Counted from the stretch's first letter, positions 9,601 to 19,327 are shown. The stretch: 32,644 nucleotides of DNA from an uncultured beta proteobacterium (GCA_903828665.1 CAIKMZ010000057.1:1-32644), one strand, 5' to 3'. The notes: a model not told the origin generated them from the sequence alone. Numbers and translations are program-made.

Positions 9601-10136
9601 ACCAGCGGAATCACCACCAGCGCGCAGATCAGGTAGCCCCAGCTCGGCGGGATGCCCAGCGCCAGCTCCAGCGCGTAGGCCATGACGGCGGCTTCGAGTG
9701 CGAAGAAGATGAAGGTGAAGGAGGCGTAGATCAGCGAGGTGATGGTCGAGCCGATGTAGCCGAAGCCGGCGCCGCGCGTGAGCAGGTCCATGTCGACGCC
9801 GTAGCGCGCCGCGTAGATGCTGATCGGCAGGCCGGCCAGGAAGATGATCAGGCCGGTGGCAAGGATGGCCCAGAACGCGTTGGCAAAGCCATACTGCACC
9901 AGCAGCGTGGCGCCGACCGCCTCCAGGATCAGGAAGGAGGCGGCGCCGAAGGCGGTGTTGGCGACGCGCCATTCGGACCATTTGCGAAAGCGCTGCGGCG
10001 CAAAGCGCAGCGCGTAGTCTTCCATGGTCTCGCTCGCGACCCAGGCGTTGTAGTCGCGCCGGACCAGCGTGATGCGCTGCAGCGCCTCGGGCGGGGAAGG
10101 GGGGTGGGCATCGGAAGTCACCCCGTTGTGGTGCAC
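6624..10136 (-). CDS. NCS1 permease-histidine kinase-receiver fusion (hybrid sensor)
   Basis: A 1170-residue membrane hybrid kinase. Residues about 25-500 form a full-length NCS1-type (nucleobase/hydantoin/allantoin) permease with about 12 hydrophobic helices; family-like stretches include [10 protein letters not shown] (121-130) and [12 protein letters not shown] (251-262). Next is a module with eight Cys (514, 517, 529, 537, 540, 541, 547, 551), two more TM helices (about 578-603 and 638-656), a coiled coil (about 660-710), HisKA with the H-box [10 protein letters not shown] (His719), HATPase with N-box ([11 protein letters not shown]), DSGPG and GSGLGL, a receiver with D1011, and a short Ala/Pro-linked tail. 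The first start after an upstream stop is GTG at 10136; GTG at 10121 is also possible. The architecture parallels CbrA-type transporter-kinases, which use an SLC5 domain. It is divergent from ureA. Whether it transports, senses or both is unknown. Confidence 0.93.
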   Translation of the reverse strand: MHHNGVTSDAHPPSPPEALQRITLVRRDYNAWVASETMEDYALRFAPQRFRKWSEWRVANTAFGAASFLILEAVGATLLVQYGFANAFWAILATGLIIFLAGLPISIYAARYGVDMDLLTRGAGFGYIGSTITSLIYASFTFIFFALEAAVMAYALELALGIPPSWGYLICALVVIPLVTHGVSTISRLQVWTQPLWLVLLVVPYAVVFMQDPGAFTGVLHYKGEHGNTAGFRLPLFGAALTVGIALMTQMGEQADYLRFMPERTPANARRWWLGVLVGGPGWVVLGVLKMLGGALLAWLAITHAVPTDRAVDPNQMYLAAYEYVFPNYGWAVAATALLVVISQLKINVTNAYAGSLAWSNFFSRLTHSHPGRVVWVVFNTLIAFMLMEMDVFQALGDVLGLYSNIAIAWMMAVVADLVINKPLGLSPKGIEFKRAHLYDINPVGVGAMALASLLSVTAHLGFFGELAQAFSALIALGTAFIAAPLIAWATQGRFYIARSATPRTAERHDLQRCVICEREYEGPDMAHCPAYQGAICSLCCTLDARCGDMCKPQASLSSQWSAALRWLLPQRLWSYLDNGLGYFLLLMLVIAPLLASVFGLLYHQELRALAQAVGDIDLLQTQMLEAPRLALRSGFLKAYLALMLIAGLVAWWVVLAHKSRQVAQEESNRQTHLLMQEIDSHRQTDQALQSARRVAEQARQAADQANQAKSRYISAISHELRTPLNSILGYAQLMGEDASIPAHRKQAVSVIKRGGEHLLSLIEGTLDIAHIESGRLTLVQKPMQFADFVQEIASLFELEAQAKGLAFHYHEDNALPAVVRADEKRVRQILINLLGNAIKFTREGQVSLRIRYAREMALIAIEDSGPGLSAEQQARIFEPFTRGDVPGATAPGSGLGLTIAKMLTDLMGGELGVTSTPGVGSVFRVKLFLPEVHVAAGAAVQRHRAAASAPRLAYSGVRRRVLVVDNEEADRDLLVNLLHPLGFELRTAASGHDCLDLLASGYRSDVILMDLAMPGIDGWETIRRVRKFEAETAQPKAQIAIVSANAFDQTLENDVGIPAQDFILKPLRHSELLDWLERRLGLEWLSAPPAAAPTPLAQPSATVYPAPAQLDALREVVSLGYYRGIINQLDAIESAQPESAAFVASLRGLARQFQFEAMGQLLNTAANET

Positions 10137-10174
10137 GTTTCATGCCACGGCACGGCAATTGCATGGCAGGGCGC
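10137..10174. promoter_or_regulatory. Very short divergent region between kinase and ureA
   Basis: Only 38 bp separate the GTG of the permease-kinase and the ATG of ureA, so at least one promoter must lie inside a coding region or the true kinase start lies further in. The gap holds an 8-bp palindrome GCAATTGC (10155-10162) and separated half-sites TGCCA (10143-10147) and TGGCA (10164-10168). No clear -35/-10 pair is visible. The operator role is inferred. Confidence 0.3.
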
Positions 10175-10477
10175 ATGGAACTCACACCCCGCGAAAAAGA
10201 CAAGCTGCTGATCTTCACCGCCGCCCTGCTGGCCGAACGGCGCCAGGCGCGCGGCTTGAAGCTCAACTACCCGGAGGCGCTGGCGCTGATCAGCGCGGCC
10301 GTGATGGAAGGCGCGCGCGACGGCAAGACCGTGGCGCAACTCATGAGCCTGGGCCGCACCATCCTGACACGCGCCGACGTGATGGACGGCATTGCCGAGA
10401 TGATCCCCGACATCCAGGTTGAAGCCACTTTCCCGGACGGCACCAAGCTCGTCACCGTGCACCAGCCCATCGTCTGA
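10175..10477 (+). CDS. ureA: Urease gamma subunit
   Basis: The 100-residue product has the standard length of UreA and the family N-terminus [23 protein letters not shown], followed by the conserved [23 protein letters not shown] and the C-terminal [18 protein letters not shown]. It is the smallest structural subunit of the nickel urease, which hydrolyses urea to ammonia and carbamate. The ATG at 10175 is chosen over one at 10142 because MELTPREK is the family start. It opens the ureABCEFG operon and is divergent from the permease-kinase gene. The ureD gene, which usually stands just before ureA, is not present. Confidence 0.97.
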   Translation: MELTPREKDKLLIFTAALLAERRQARGLKLNYPEALALISAAVMEGARDGKTVAQLMSLGRTILTRADVMDGIAEMIPDIQVEATFPDGTKLVTVHQPIV

Positions 10478-10499
10478 AACCCTGCAGGACAAACGCAAT

Positions 10500-10804
10500 A
10501 TGACCCCTGGCGAAATCATCACCGACGGCCCGGCGCACGCGCTCAACCCGGGTCGGCGCACCATCACGCTGATCGTGCGCAACAGCGCCGAGCGCCCGAT
10601 CCAGGTCGGCTCGCACTACCACTTTGCCGAAACCAACGGCGCGTTGACGTTTGACCGCGCCGCCGCGCGCGGTATGCGCCTGAACATCGTCTCCGGCGCC
10701 GCCGTGCGCTTCGAGCCCGGCCAGCAGCGCACGGTGGAACTGGTGGACTACGCCGGCGACCGCTTTGTCTACGGCTTTCGCGCGTTGACGCAGGGGAAGC
10801 TCTG

Positions 10805-10805
<1 letters not shown>
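10500..10805 (+). CDS. ureB: Urease beta subunit
   Basis: The 101-residue product shows the UreB hallmarks: [12 protein letters not shown] start, [21 protein letters not shown], and [19 protein letters not shown]. It is a structural subunit of urease packing against UreC. It starts 22 bp after ureA, preceded by a CAGGA-like ribosome site, and its TGA overlaps the ureC ATG (TGATG), indicating coupled translation. No gene such as ureJ/hupE interrupts ureA and ureB, unlike in several relatives. Length and sequence look intact. Confidence 0.97.
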
Positions 10806-12522
<1,717 letters not shown>

Positions 12523-12523
<1 letters not shown>

Positions 12524-13095
12524 TGCTGCAAATCTCCAAACTCATGCCCCGAGGCGCCGGGCTGGCGCCGGTCCTGATCAAGCGCGCCGCCACGGTCGAA
12601 CTGGACTGGGACGTGCGCCAGAAAAGCCGCTTTGATGCAACCGATTCAACGGGGCGCGCGCTGGGTGTCTTCCTGCCGCGCGGCACGCTGGTGCGCGGCG
12701 GCGACGTGCTGGTGGCGGAAGATGGATCGCTGGTGCGCGTCATCGCTGCGGCGCAGCCGGTGCTGCGCATCACGGCTTGCAGCGAGCACGGCAGCGCCTT
12801 CGACCTGATGCGCGCCGCCTACCACCTGGGCAACCGCCACGTGCCGATCGAGCTCAAGCCCGATCACCTCAAGATCGAGCCGGACCACGTGCTGGCCGAC
12901 ATGCTTCGCGCCATGCACCTGACGGTGCTCGAGGTGACCGAAGCGTTCGAGCCCGAGGGCGGCGCCTATGCCCACAGCGCGCAGGGTCATGAACACGCGG
13001 CAGTGCCGGCCAAACGCGTCGCCATACCGGTGGTGGCTGTCGCGCCGCACGTGCACGGGCCCGGCTGCAGCCATGACCACGGGCACGGTCACTGA
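12523..13095 (+). CDS. ureE: Urease accessory nickel chaperone UreE
   Basis: This 190-residue protein delivers nickel to the urease maturation complex. The N-terminal domain (about 1-75, starting MLQISKLMP) and the metal-binding domain with [13 protein letters not shown] and the [26 protein letters not shown] region match UreE. The C-terminus is His-rich ([15 protein letters not shown]), giving extra Ni binding or storage capacity. The ATG overlaps the ureC stop (TGATG), and its TGA overlaps the ureF ATG. The frame extends further upstream inside ureC, but only the 12523 start gives a UreE N-terminus. Confidence 0.97.
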
Positions 13096-13772
13096 TGCCT
13101 GACGCCAGTCTGCTGCAGTTAATGTGGCTGGCCTCGCCGGCCCTGCCGATCGGGGGGTTTTCCTACTCCGAGTGTTTCGAGGCGGCGGTCGATACCGGCC
13201 TGGTTGCGACCGAGGCCGATGCTTCGCTCTGGCTGCGCGACCAGCTGCAGCTGAGCCTGGCGCGCGCCGATCTGGCGGTGCTCGCGCAGGCGGTGCCAGC
13301 CTGGCAGAACGACGATCATGAGCGCATCGCCGCGCTCAATGGCTGGGTGCTGCAGACGCGCGAGAGCAGCGAGTTGCGCGCGCAGGCCGAGCAGATGGGG
13401 CGCTCACTGCTGGAGTGGCTGCGCAATCACACGACCGCCCGCTCCGCGCAGATCGACATACTCGCCGCGCTGCAGCCGACTTACCCGCTGGCTTTCGCGC
13501 TGGCGGCTTCGAGCACGGGCGCGCCGCTGCGCGACTGCCTGCTGAGCTACGCCTTCGGCTGGGCCGAGAACATGGTGCAGGCGGCGATCAAGTCGGTGCC
13601 CTTGGGGCAGAGCGCGGGCCAGCGCATCCTGTCCGCGCTGAGCGCCGACATTCCGGTCGCCATCGACCACGCCCTCGCGCTCGCCGACGACGCGCGCCAG
13701 GCCTTTTCACCCATGCTGGCGATCCTGAGCGCCCGGCACGAAATCCAGTACTCACGGCTGTTCCGATCATGA
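13095..13772 (+). CDS. ureF: Urease accessory protein UreF
   Basis: The 225-residue protein has the UreF signatures: [20 protein letters not shown] near the N-terminus, [20 protein letters not shown] in the middle, and the C-terminal [29 protein letters not shown]. UreF works with UreD and UreG in the GTP-dependent activation complex on apo-urease. Start and stop both overlap neighbours (ureE by 1 bp, ureG by 4 bp). Its partner UreD is missing from this locus and must be supplied from elsewhere for activation to work. Confidence 0.97.
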   Translation: MPDASLLQLMWLASPALPIGGFSYSECFEAAVDTGLVATEADASLWLRDQLQLSLARADLAVLAQAVPAWQNDDHERIAALNGWVLQTRESSELRAQAEQMGRSLLEWLRNHTTARSAQIDILAALQPTYPLAFALAASSTGAPLRDCLLSYAFGWAENMVQAAIKSVPLGQSAGQRILSALSADIPVAIDHALALADDARQAFSPMLAILSARHEIQYSRLFRS

Positions 13773-14422
13773 CGCTTCACCAGATCCCGAACCGCAGCAA
13801 GAAGCTGCCACCCTTGCGCGTGGGCATCGGCGGGCCGGTCGGCTCCGGCAAGACCACCTTGCTCGAAATGCTGTGCAAGGCGATGCGCGAGAAGTACGAC
13901 CTCGTGGCTATCACCAACGACATCTACACCAAGGAAGACCAGCGCATCCTAACCGCCAGCGGCGCGCTGCCGGCCGAGCGCATCATGGGTGTGGAGACGG
14001 GCGGCTGCCCGCACACCGCGATCCGCGAGGACGCATCGATCAATCTGGAGGCGATCGACCGCATGCTGGTGGAATTTCCCGACGCCGACATCGTTTTCAT
14101 CGAGAGCGGCGGCGACAACCTGGCCGCCACCTTCAGCCCCGAGCTGTCGGACCTGACGATCTACGTTATTGACGTCGCGGCCGGCGAAAAGATCCCGCGC
14201 AAGGGTGGCCCCGGCATCACGAAGAGCGATCTGTTCGTCATCAACAAGACCGATCTGGCGCCGCATGTCGGCGCCGATCTGGAGGTGATGCGTGCCGATA
14301 CCACGCGCATGCGCACGACGGTCAAGGGTTTGAAACCGTTTGTCATGACCAACCTGAAGACACAGGCCGGTCTGGCCGTGGTCGTGGCCTTCATCGAGCA
14401 GCGCGGGATGCTGCAGGCCTGA
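13769..14422 (+). CDS. ureG: Urease accessory GTPase UreG
   Basis: This 217-residue SIMIBI-class GTPase powers nickel insertion. The P-loop [10 protein letters not shown] lies at 21-30, the metal-binding Cys-Pro-His (C80-P81-H82) sits in [14 protein letters not shown], and the G-motifs IESGGDNLA and [13 protein letters not shown] follow. The ATG at 13769 overlaps the ureF stop (ATGA). It is the last recognisable urease gene. The 133-bp gap that follows suggests the operon ends here, though no hairpin with a T-tract is visible. Confidence 0.98.
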   Translation: MTLHQIPNRSKKLPPLRVGIGGPVGSGKTTLLEMLCKAMREKYDLVAITNDIYTKEDQRILTASGALPAERIMGVETGGCPHTAIREDASINLEAIDRMLVEFPDADIVFIESGGDNLAATFSPELSDLTIYVIDVAAGEKIPRKGGPGITKSDLFVINKTDLAPHVGADLEVMRADTTRMRTTVKGLKPFVMTNLKTQAGLAVVVAFIEQRGMLQA

Positions 14423-14464
14423 GCGGTCGCAGCGCTGTATCGCTTGCTTACATCTCGTCGCATC

Positions 14465-14482
14465 TTGACATTTGTTTGACAT
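14465..14482 (+). promoter_or_regulatory. Possible promoter: duplicated TTGACAT
   Basis: TTGACAT occurs twice, at 14465-14471 and 14476-14482, 11 bp (about one helical turn) apart, in the gap between ureG and the next gene. TTGACA is the perfect sigma-70 -35 hexamer, but no good -10 lies at 16-18 bp. It may instead be a same-face pair of regulator sites. Confidence 0.3.
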
Positions 14483-14555
14483 CTGCCGGGCGCACACTGG
14501 CGCCATGCTGGCAAACCCAGCGGGCCAGGTGCCCCGTCAAACAAGAAGGAACGAC

Positions 14556-15002
14556 ATGAAACCGAACGACACCTCATCCACAGCACTTTCCGGCCCCGCG
14601 CCGCTGACTGTGTCCGACCAGGCGATCGCGCAGCTGGTGGGCCAGGTCTACGAGGCCGCGGCGCCGACCGAGCGCAGCCGTCTCATTGCGCACCTGCTCA
14701 AGCCGCTGGGCGTGCTCTCGCTGGTGGCGGTGGCCAACGGCATCTTCGCGAAGATCCGTTTTCGCGGCGGTTGGCCGGACCTGCGCGTGCAGGCGGAAGA
14801 CCTGCACAACGTGCAGTCCAGCGATGTGATCGCCCTGGTCACGCGCGTGCAGCAGGTCAGCGTGCAGGTTGTCGACAGCTTGGCCGATCTGCTCACCGCC
14901 TCGCCGGTGATGACGCGTTCGGCCGCCGCGGCGCTGCTGGTCACTTTGTTGCTGCAGCGCGCGCGAAGTTACCGGTCGCGCGACCCGGGCTTTGAGGCCT
15001 GA
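14556..15002 (+). CDS. Conserved-looking hypothetical protein downstream of urease
   Basis: A 148-residue protein that I do not recognise. The ATG at 14556 has a good ribosome site (AGAAGGA, 6 bp upstream), better than the in-frame ATGs further 5'. The protein is mostly helical and amphipathic, with moderately hydrophobic stretches at about 48-65 (PLGVLSLVAVANGIF) and 120-134 (TRSAAAALLVTLLLQ), and an Arg-rich end. No cysteine, no signal peptide and no metal motif is visible. The stretch HNVQSSDVIALVTRVQQVSVQVVDSLADLL looks like a long helix. It could associate with the membrane. The duplicated TTGACAT upstream suggests independent transcription, so membership of the urease operon is doubtful. 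Confidence 0.7.
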   Translation: MKPNDTSSTALSGPAPLTVSDQAIAQLVGQVYEAAAPTERSRLIAHLLKPLGVLSLVAVANGIFAKIRFRGGWPDLRVQAEDLHNVQSSDVIALVTRVQQVSVQVVDSLADLLTASPVMTRSAAAALLVTLLLQRARSYRSRDPGFEA

Positions 15003-15055
15003 GGACCGGCCCGGTTGACGCGCCCTCGGCGGTTGGCGGTGCACAATCGCCTTCC

Positions 15056-16054
15056 ATGAACGCAGCCACCACTATCAGCGCCGCCGCACTTGCCGGTGTG
15101 GCCCGGCCAGCCGACTGGCAGGTCGTGAGTCCGCAGCCTTGCGAACTCGGCGAGTCGCCGTTCTGGCACCCGCAGGAGCAGCGGCTGTACTGGGTGGACA
15201 TCGCGCGATCGCAAATCCTGCGCGCCGATGCCGCGCTGCAAGACGTGCAGCGGTGGGACCTGCCAGCCGAGCCCGGCTGCATCGCGCCTGCTGCCAGCGG
15301 CGGCCTTGTGATCGCCCTGCGCAACGGCGTGTTCCGGGCCCGGCAATGGGGCGGTGCGCTCACGCGCATCGCAACGCTCGATTACGACCCGGCGCAGATG
15401 CGCGCCAACGACGGCAAGTGCGACGCGCTCGGGCGCTTCTGGGTCGGCACAATCGACGAGACCCGCGTCAAGGGCAACGCGGCGCTGTATTCGATCGACT
15501 GCCGCGCCGGGGCTGCCGTGGTCGAACGCAAGACCGATCCCGCCAGCTTGCCTGCCACCACCGGCAACGGACTGGCCTGGAGCCCGGATGGGCGCACGCT
15601 GTACTGGGCCGATACGGCGAGCCACCGCGTGTACGCCTGGGACTTCAATGCGAGCGACAACACGCTGGGCGCGCAGCGCGTGTTCCTGCAGTTCGCGACC
15701 AAGCCGCCGGGCTGGCAGGCGGATCCGCAGGCACGGTCCGACGCAGCGCCCGGTTACGGCGGCCGTCCCGACGGTGCCGCCGTCGATGTGCAGGGCAACT
15801 ACTACATCGCACTGTACGAGGGCCGGCGCATGTGCCGGTTTTCGCCTGCTGGCGAATTGCTTGCAAGCTGGGCGTCGCCGGCGCAATGCCCGACCATGCC
15901 CTGCTTTGGCGGCGCCGACCTGCAAACCCTGTACCTGACCAGCGCGCGCCAGAAACGCAGCGCGGCGGAACTGGCGGCGCTCCCCTTGTCGGGCTGCGTG
16001 CTGGCTATGCGCGTGGCCGTGCCGGGCTTGCCGGTCAACTGCTTCATTGACTAG
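15056..16054 (+). CDS. SMP-30/gluconolactonase/LRE family protein
   Basis: A 332-residue six-bladed beta-propeller of the SMP-30/gluconolactonase family, which contains Ca- or Zn-dependent lactonases of sugar acid pathways. Seen in the sequence: ELGESPFWHPQEQRLYWVDI with metal ligand Glu33, RANDGKCDALGRFWVGT (about 122-138), GNGLAWSPDGRTLYWADT (about 169-186), and RPDGAAVDVQGNYYIALYEG, the blade carrying the usual catalytic Asp. No signal peptide is evident. The start lacks a strong ribosome site; the ATG at 15056 is the first plausible one. The exact substrate is not determinable. It converges on pssA. Confidence 0.88.
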   Translation: MNAATTISAAALAGVARPADWQVVSPQPCELGESPFWHPQEQRLYWVDIARSQILRADAALQDVQRWDLPAEPGCIAPAASGGLVIALRNGVFRARQWGGALTRIATLDYDPAQMRANDGKCDALGRFWVGTIDETRVKGNAALYSIDCRAGAAVVERKTDPASLPATTGNGLAWSPDGRTLYWADTASHRVYAWDFNASDNTLGAQRVFLQFATKPPGWQADPQARSDAAPGYGGRPDGAAVDVQGNYYIALYEGRRMCRFSPAGELLASWASPAQCPTMPCFGGADLQTLYLTSARQKRSAAELAALPLSGCVLAMRVAVPGLPVNCFID

Positions 16055-16075
16055 CGATGCTTCTCAAATCCAGGG

Positions 16076-16096
16076 ATGCCGGATCAGGTCCGGCAT
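16076..16096. repeat. REP-like inverted repeat between convergent genes
   Basis: ATGCCGGA-TCAGG-TCCGGCAT is a perfect 8-bp stem with a 5-base loop in the gap between the convergent lactonase-like and pssA genes. It resembles the GCCGG(G/A)TCAAG-type extragenic palindromes found in many proteobacteria. There is no T-tract, so if it terminates transcription it would do so weakly in both directions. Confidence 0.6.
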
Positions 16097-16118
16097 GACA
16101 GCCCGAGCGTCAGGTTTG

Positions 16119-16745
16119 CTATAGCTTGGGTATGCGGATGCGGCTGATCATGAGTGAGCCCGACAGGGCGAACAGCAGCACCAGCGGGTGCAGCTTGAAG
16201 CCACCCGGCATGACTTCACCGAACCACAGGTTCGGCCCGAGCGCGTCGAACCAGGCGGCCAGCGCGAGCAGGGCGACCAGCAGGATCGAGGTCGGAATCG
16301 GCGTGCCCTCGAAGTACTTGACCTTGTCGCCGCCTTCCGAAAGCGTCTCCGCCGTCACGTTGTAGCGCGCCAGACGCGACACGCCGCAGGCTACGAAGTA
16401 GGCCAGCATGATGCGGTCGTACAAGCCCTGCATGCCGCAGGCATAGGCGATCATGGCCGGCGCCACGCCGAAGGAGATGACGTCGGCCAGCGAATCGAGT
16501 TCGCGCCCCAGGACGGAGGATTTCTTGCGCCAGCGCGCGATGCGGCCGTCAAGGACGTCGAAGATCAGCGCCAGCAGCACCAGCGCACTGGCGTAGTAGA
16601 CGTGCGCCCGGTCACCGCTTTGCAGGTAGCTCAAGGTGGAGAAGATGGCCCCGGTGCCGCAGACGGCATTGCCCAGCGTGAACCAGTCGGCCAGTTGGAA
16701 TTCCCGGATCATCGAGAATGGCTTGTTGGTTCCCTTGCTTGTCAT
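16119..16745 (-). CDS. pssA: CDP-diacylglycerol-serine O-phosphatidyltransferase
   Basis: Makes phosphatidylserine, the precursor of phosphatidylethanolamine, from CDP-diacylglycerol and serine. The 208-residue membrane protein has the complete CDP-alcohol phosphotransferase motif: D66-G67-x2-A70-R71-x8-G80-x3-D84-x3-D88. It is surrounded by about six to eight hydrophobic helices. The ATG at 16745 is chosen because AAGGGA lies seven bases upstream and the protein then begins just before the family-like EFQLADWFTLGN. An upstream start at 16817 adds 24 residues without family character. It is divergent from glcE across 124 bp. Confidence 0.94.
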   Translation of the reverse strand: MTSKGTNKPFSMIREFQLADWFTLGNAVCGTGAIFSTLSYLQSGDRAHVYYASALVLLALIFDVLDGRIARWRKKSSVLGRELDSLADVISFGVAPAMIAYACGMQGLYDRIMLAYFVACGVSRLARYNVTAETLSEGGDKVKYFEGTPIPTSILLVALLALAAWFDALGPNLWFGEVMPGGFKLHPLVLLFALSGSLMISRIRIPKL

Positions 16746-16869
16746 GTAAAGTCCCTTTTGGCAGCCTTGTCGAACGACTGGTCCGGCAAGTATCGTCCGC
16801 TTGACGTCCGGTGGCAAGGTCGACCCGGATGCCCGTTACCATCGAACGCAGAGTCAGCACAGACAATTC

Positions 16870-18012
16870 ATGGATTCATCGCTTGCCCAGATCACCGAGC
16901 GCGTGCGCGCCGCCGCCGCCGACGGCACACCGCTGCGCCTGCGCGGTTGCGGCTCGAAAGATTTCTACGGCGAATCGCTGCAAGGCGAACGGCTGGAGCT
17001 GGGCGGCTTACGCGGCATCATCAGCTACGAGCCGACCGAGCTCGTGGTCACGGTGCGCGCGGGCACGCCGCTGGCCGAGCTGGAAGCGGCCCTACTGGAG
17101 AAGGGGCAGTGCCTGGCATTCGAGCCGCCGCGCTTTGTCGGCACCGCAACCTGCGGCGGCATGGTGGCCGCAGGCCTGTCCGGTCCGGCGCGCGCCAGTG
17201 CCGGCGCCGTGCGCGACTACGTGCTGGGCGTCACGCTGCTCAACGGCCGTGCCGAGTTGCTGACCTTCGGCGGCCAAGTCATCAAGAATGTCGCCGGCTA
17301 CGACGTGTCGCGCCTGATTGTGGGGGCCCTGGGCACGCTGGGCGTGCTGACCGAGATTTCACTCAAGGTCCTGCCCGCGGCCGTGGCCGAGGCGACCCTG
17401 ATGGCGAGCGGCGTCGCGCAGCAGCCGGCGCTCGATCTGCTCAATCGCTGGGGCGGCTTGCCGTTGCCCTTGAACGCCAGTTGCTGGGTGCGTGACGACA
17501 GCCTGAGCCCGGCGCGCGACTGCCTGTTCATCCGCCTGCGCGGCGCCGTGGCGGCGGTGGAGGCGGCCTGTCCGCGCATGCTGGCCGATCTGCGTGCCCT
17601 CGGTGGCGAGGCCAGCCGCATGGACAACGCGCAGGCCGGACCGGATTGGGACGCCTGCCGCGACCAGAGCCTGCCCTTCTTCCACGCAGCGGCGCCAGAC
17701 TTGGCGCTGTGGCGCCTGTCGCTGCCGCAAACCGCGCCGGCGCTGGTCTTGCCCTATGCCCAGTTGATCGAATGGCATGGCGCCCAGCGATGGCTGTGGG
17801 CGCCGCTGTCGGCCCAGGCGCCGCTGCGCCAGGCGGCGGCCGTGGTCGGGGGCACGGCCATGCTGTTTCGCGCGCCACAGGACGCCAGGGTGCCGGCCAT
17901 CGCACGCTGGAGCCCCTTGAGCGCGCCGCTGGCGCAGATCCACCGGCGCCTGAAGGCCGAGTTCGACCCGGCCGGCATCTTCAACCGAGGTCGCATGTAC
18001 CCGGATCTCTAG
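16870..18012 (+). CDS. glcE: Glycolate oxidase FAD-binding subunit GlcE
   Basis: The 380-residue protein has the FAD-binding (PCMH-type) domain of GlcE: TPLRLRGCGSKDFYG, the pyrophosphate/flavin region GTATCGGMVAAGLSGPARAS, RDYVLGVTLLNG and KNVAGYDVSRLIVGALGTLGVLTE, and the family C-terminal FDPAGIFNRGRMYPDL. With GlcD and GlcF it oxidises glycolate to glyoxylate. The ATG at 16870 follows an uninformative leader; the family alignment starts here. glcF follows after 63 bp. The catalytic flavoprotein gene glcD, usually directly upstream, is replaced by the divergent pssA, so GlcD must be encoded elsewhere. Confidence 0.95.
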   Translation: MDSSLAQITERVRAAAADGTPLRLRGCGSKDFYGESLQGERLELGGLRGIISYEPTELVVTVRAGTPLAELEAALLEKGQCLAFEPPRFVGTATCGGMVAAGLSGPARASAGAVRDYVLGVTLLNGRAELLTFGGQVIKNVAGYDVSRLIVGALGTLGVLTEISLKVLPAAVAEATLMASGVAQQPALDLLNRWGGLPLPLNASCWVRDDSLSPARDCLFIRLRGAVAAVEAACPRMLADLRALGGEASRMDNAQAGPDWDACRDQSLPFFHAAAPDLALWRLSLPQTAPALVLPYAQLIEWHGAQRWLWAPLSAQAPLRQAAAVVGGTAMLFRAPQDARVPAIARWSPLSAPLAQIHRRLKAEFDPAGIFNRGRMYPDL

Positions 18013-18075
18013 ACCTTGCGGGACGGACCGCAGCGACACACCGTGCGCAACCGCTGTCCCCAACACTTCAAGACC

Positions 18076-19317
18076 ATGCACACCCACCTCGCCCCCCAGT
18101 ACCAGGACAGCCCCGACGCCAATGCGGCAGCGGCCATTCTGCGCAAGTGCGTGCATTGCGGTTTCTGCACCGCGACCTGTCCGACCTACCAGCTGCTGGG
18201 CGACGAACTCGATGGTCCGCGCGGGCGCATCTACCTGATCAAGCAGGTGCTCGAAGGCCAGGCGCCGACGCGCAAGACGCAGGCGCACCTGGACCGCTGC
18301 CTGACCTGCCGCAATTGCGAGAGCACCTGCCCGTCGGGCGTGGCCTATGGCCATCTGGTCGACATCGGGCGCAAGCTGGTCGATGCCCAGGTGCCGCGAG
18401 CGCCGACCGAGCGCGCCGTGCGCTGGGTGCTCAAACAGGGGCTGACGTCGAGCGCATTCGGCCCGGCCATGAAAATCGGCCAGCTGCTGCGCCCGCTGTT
18501 GCCGGCGTCGCTCAAGGACAAGGTGCCAGCCCGACAGGACGGCGGCGCCTGGCCCACGGCCGTGCATGGGCGCAAGGTGCTGATGCTCGCCGGCTGCGTG
18601 CAGCCCGCGATGACGCCCAACATCAACAGCGCCACGGCCCGCGTGCTCGACGCCGCCGGCATCCAGAGCGTGATCGCTGCGGATGCTGGCTGCTGCGGCG
18701 CCGTCAAGTTCCACCTGAACGACCAGGAGGGCGGCAAGGCGCACATGCGCGCCAACATCGACGCCTGGTGGCCTTATCTGCAGGACGGGGTCGAGGCCAT
18801 CGTCATGAATGCCTCGGGCTGCGGCGTGACGGTCAAGGAATACGGACACTTGCTGCGTGACGATCCGGCCTATGCGGCGCGTGCGGCGCGCGTCAGTGAA
18901 CTGACGCGCGACCTGAGCGAACTGCTACCGGAACTGGTTGGCGCGCTGCGCGGCAAGGTCCGACCCGATGCACGCACGCTGGCCTTTCATCCGCCATGCA
19001 CGCTGCAGCACGGCCAGCAACTGCGCGGCGGCGTCGAGCACTGGCTCGGCGAACTCGGCTTCGACATCAAGGTCACGGGCGCCGAGGCGCATCTGTGCTG
19101 CGGCTCGGCGGGCACCTACTCGGTGCTCAATCCGGAGCTCTCAAAGCAGTTGCGTGAGCGCAAGCTCGGCCACTTGCAGACGACCTTCGGCGCGCGCGCG
19201 CCTGACCTGATCGTCTCGGCCAACATGGGTTGCATCACGCATCTGCAAAGCGGAACGCGCACGCCGGTGAGGCACTGGGTCGAAGTGCTCGACGAGGCGC
19301 TGCAGCAAGCAACCTAA
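18076..19317 (+). CDS. glcF: Glycolate oxidase iron-sulfur subunit GlcF
   Basis: The 413-residue protein has two N-terminal 4Fe-4S motifs, CVHCGFCTATCP (about 30-41) and CLTCRNCESTCP (about 80-91), then two CCG domains (LAGCVQPAMTPN with ADAGCCGAV; HPPCTLQH with AHLCCGSAGTYS). This is the layout of GlcF, the electron-transfer subunit of membrane-linked glycolate dehydrogenase. Start at the ATG 18076, where the sequence becomes GlcF-like (YQDSPDANAAAAILRKCVHCG). aroG starts 10 bp after its stop, so the two are probably co-transcribed. Confidence 0.96.
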   Translation: MHTHLAPQYQDSPDANAAAAILRKCVHCGFCTATCPTYQLLGDELDGPRGRIYLIKQVLEGQAPTRKTQAHLDRCLTCRNCESTCPSGVAYGHLVDIGRKLVDAQVPRAPTERAVRWVLKQGLTSSAFGPAMKIGQLLRPLLPASLKDKVPARQDGGAWPTAVHGRKVLMLAGCVQPAMTPNINSATARVLDAAGIQSVIAADAGCCGAVKFHLNDQEGGKAHMRANIDAWWPYLQDGVEAIVMNASGCGVTVKEYGHLLRDDPAYAARAARVSELTRDLSELLPELVGALRGKVRPDARTLAFHPPCTLQHGQQLRGGVEHWLGELGFDIKVTGAEAHLCCGSAGTYSVLNPELSKQLRERKLGHLQTTFGARAPDLIVSANMGCITHLQSGTRTPVRHWVEVLDEALQQAT

Positions 19318-19327
19318 AATCGGGGCC

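Noticed and set aside
8608..10266. Long minus-strand frame overlapping the permease part of the fusion in another frame
   Set aside because: It is Arg/Gly/His-rich with no membrane helices; the overlapping frame gives a complete permease.
17359..18849. Long minus-strand frame over glcE/glcF
   Set aside because: It is antisense to genes with clear FAD and 4Fe-4S motifs and has no recognisable domains.
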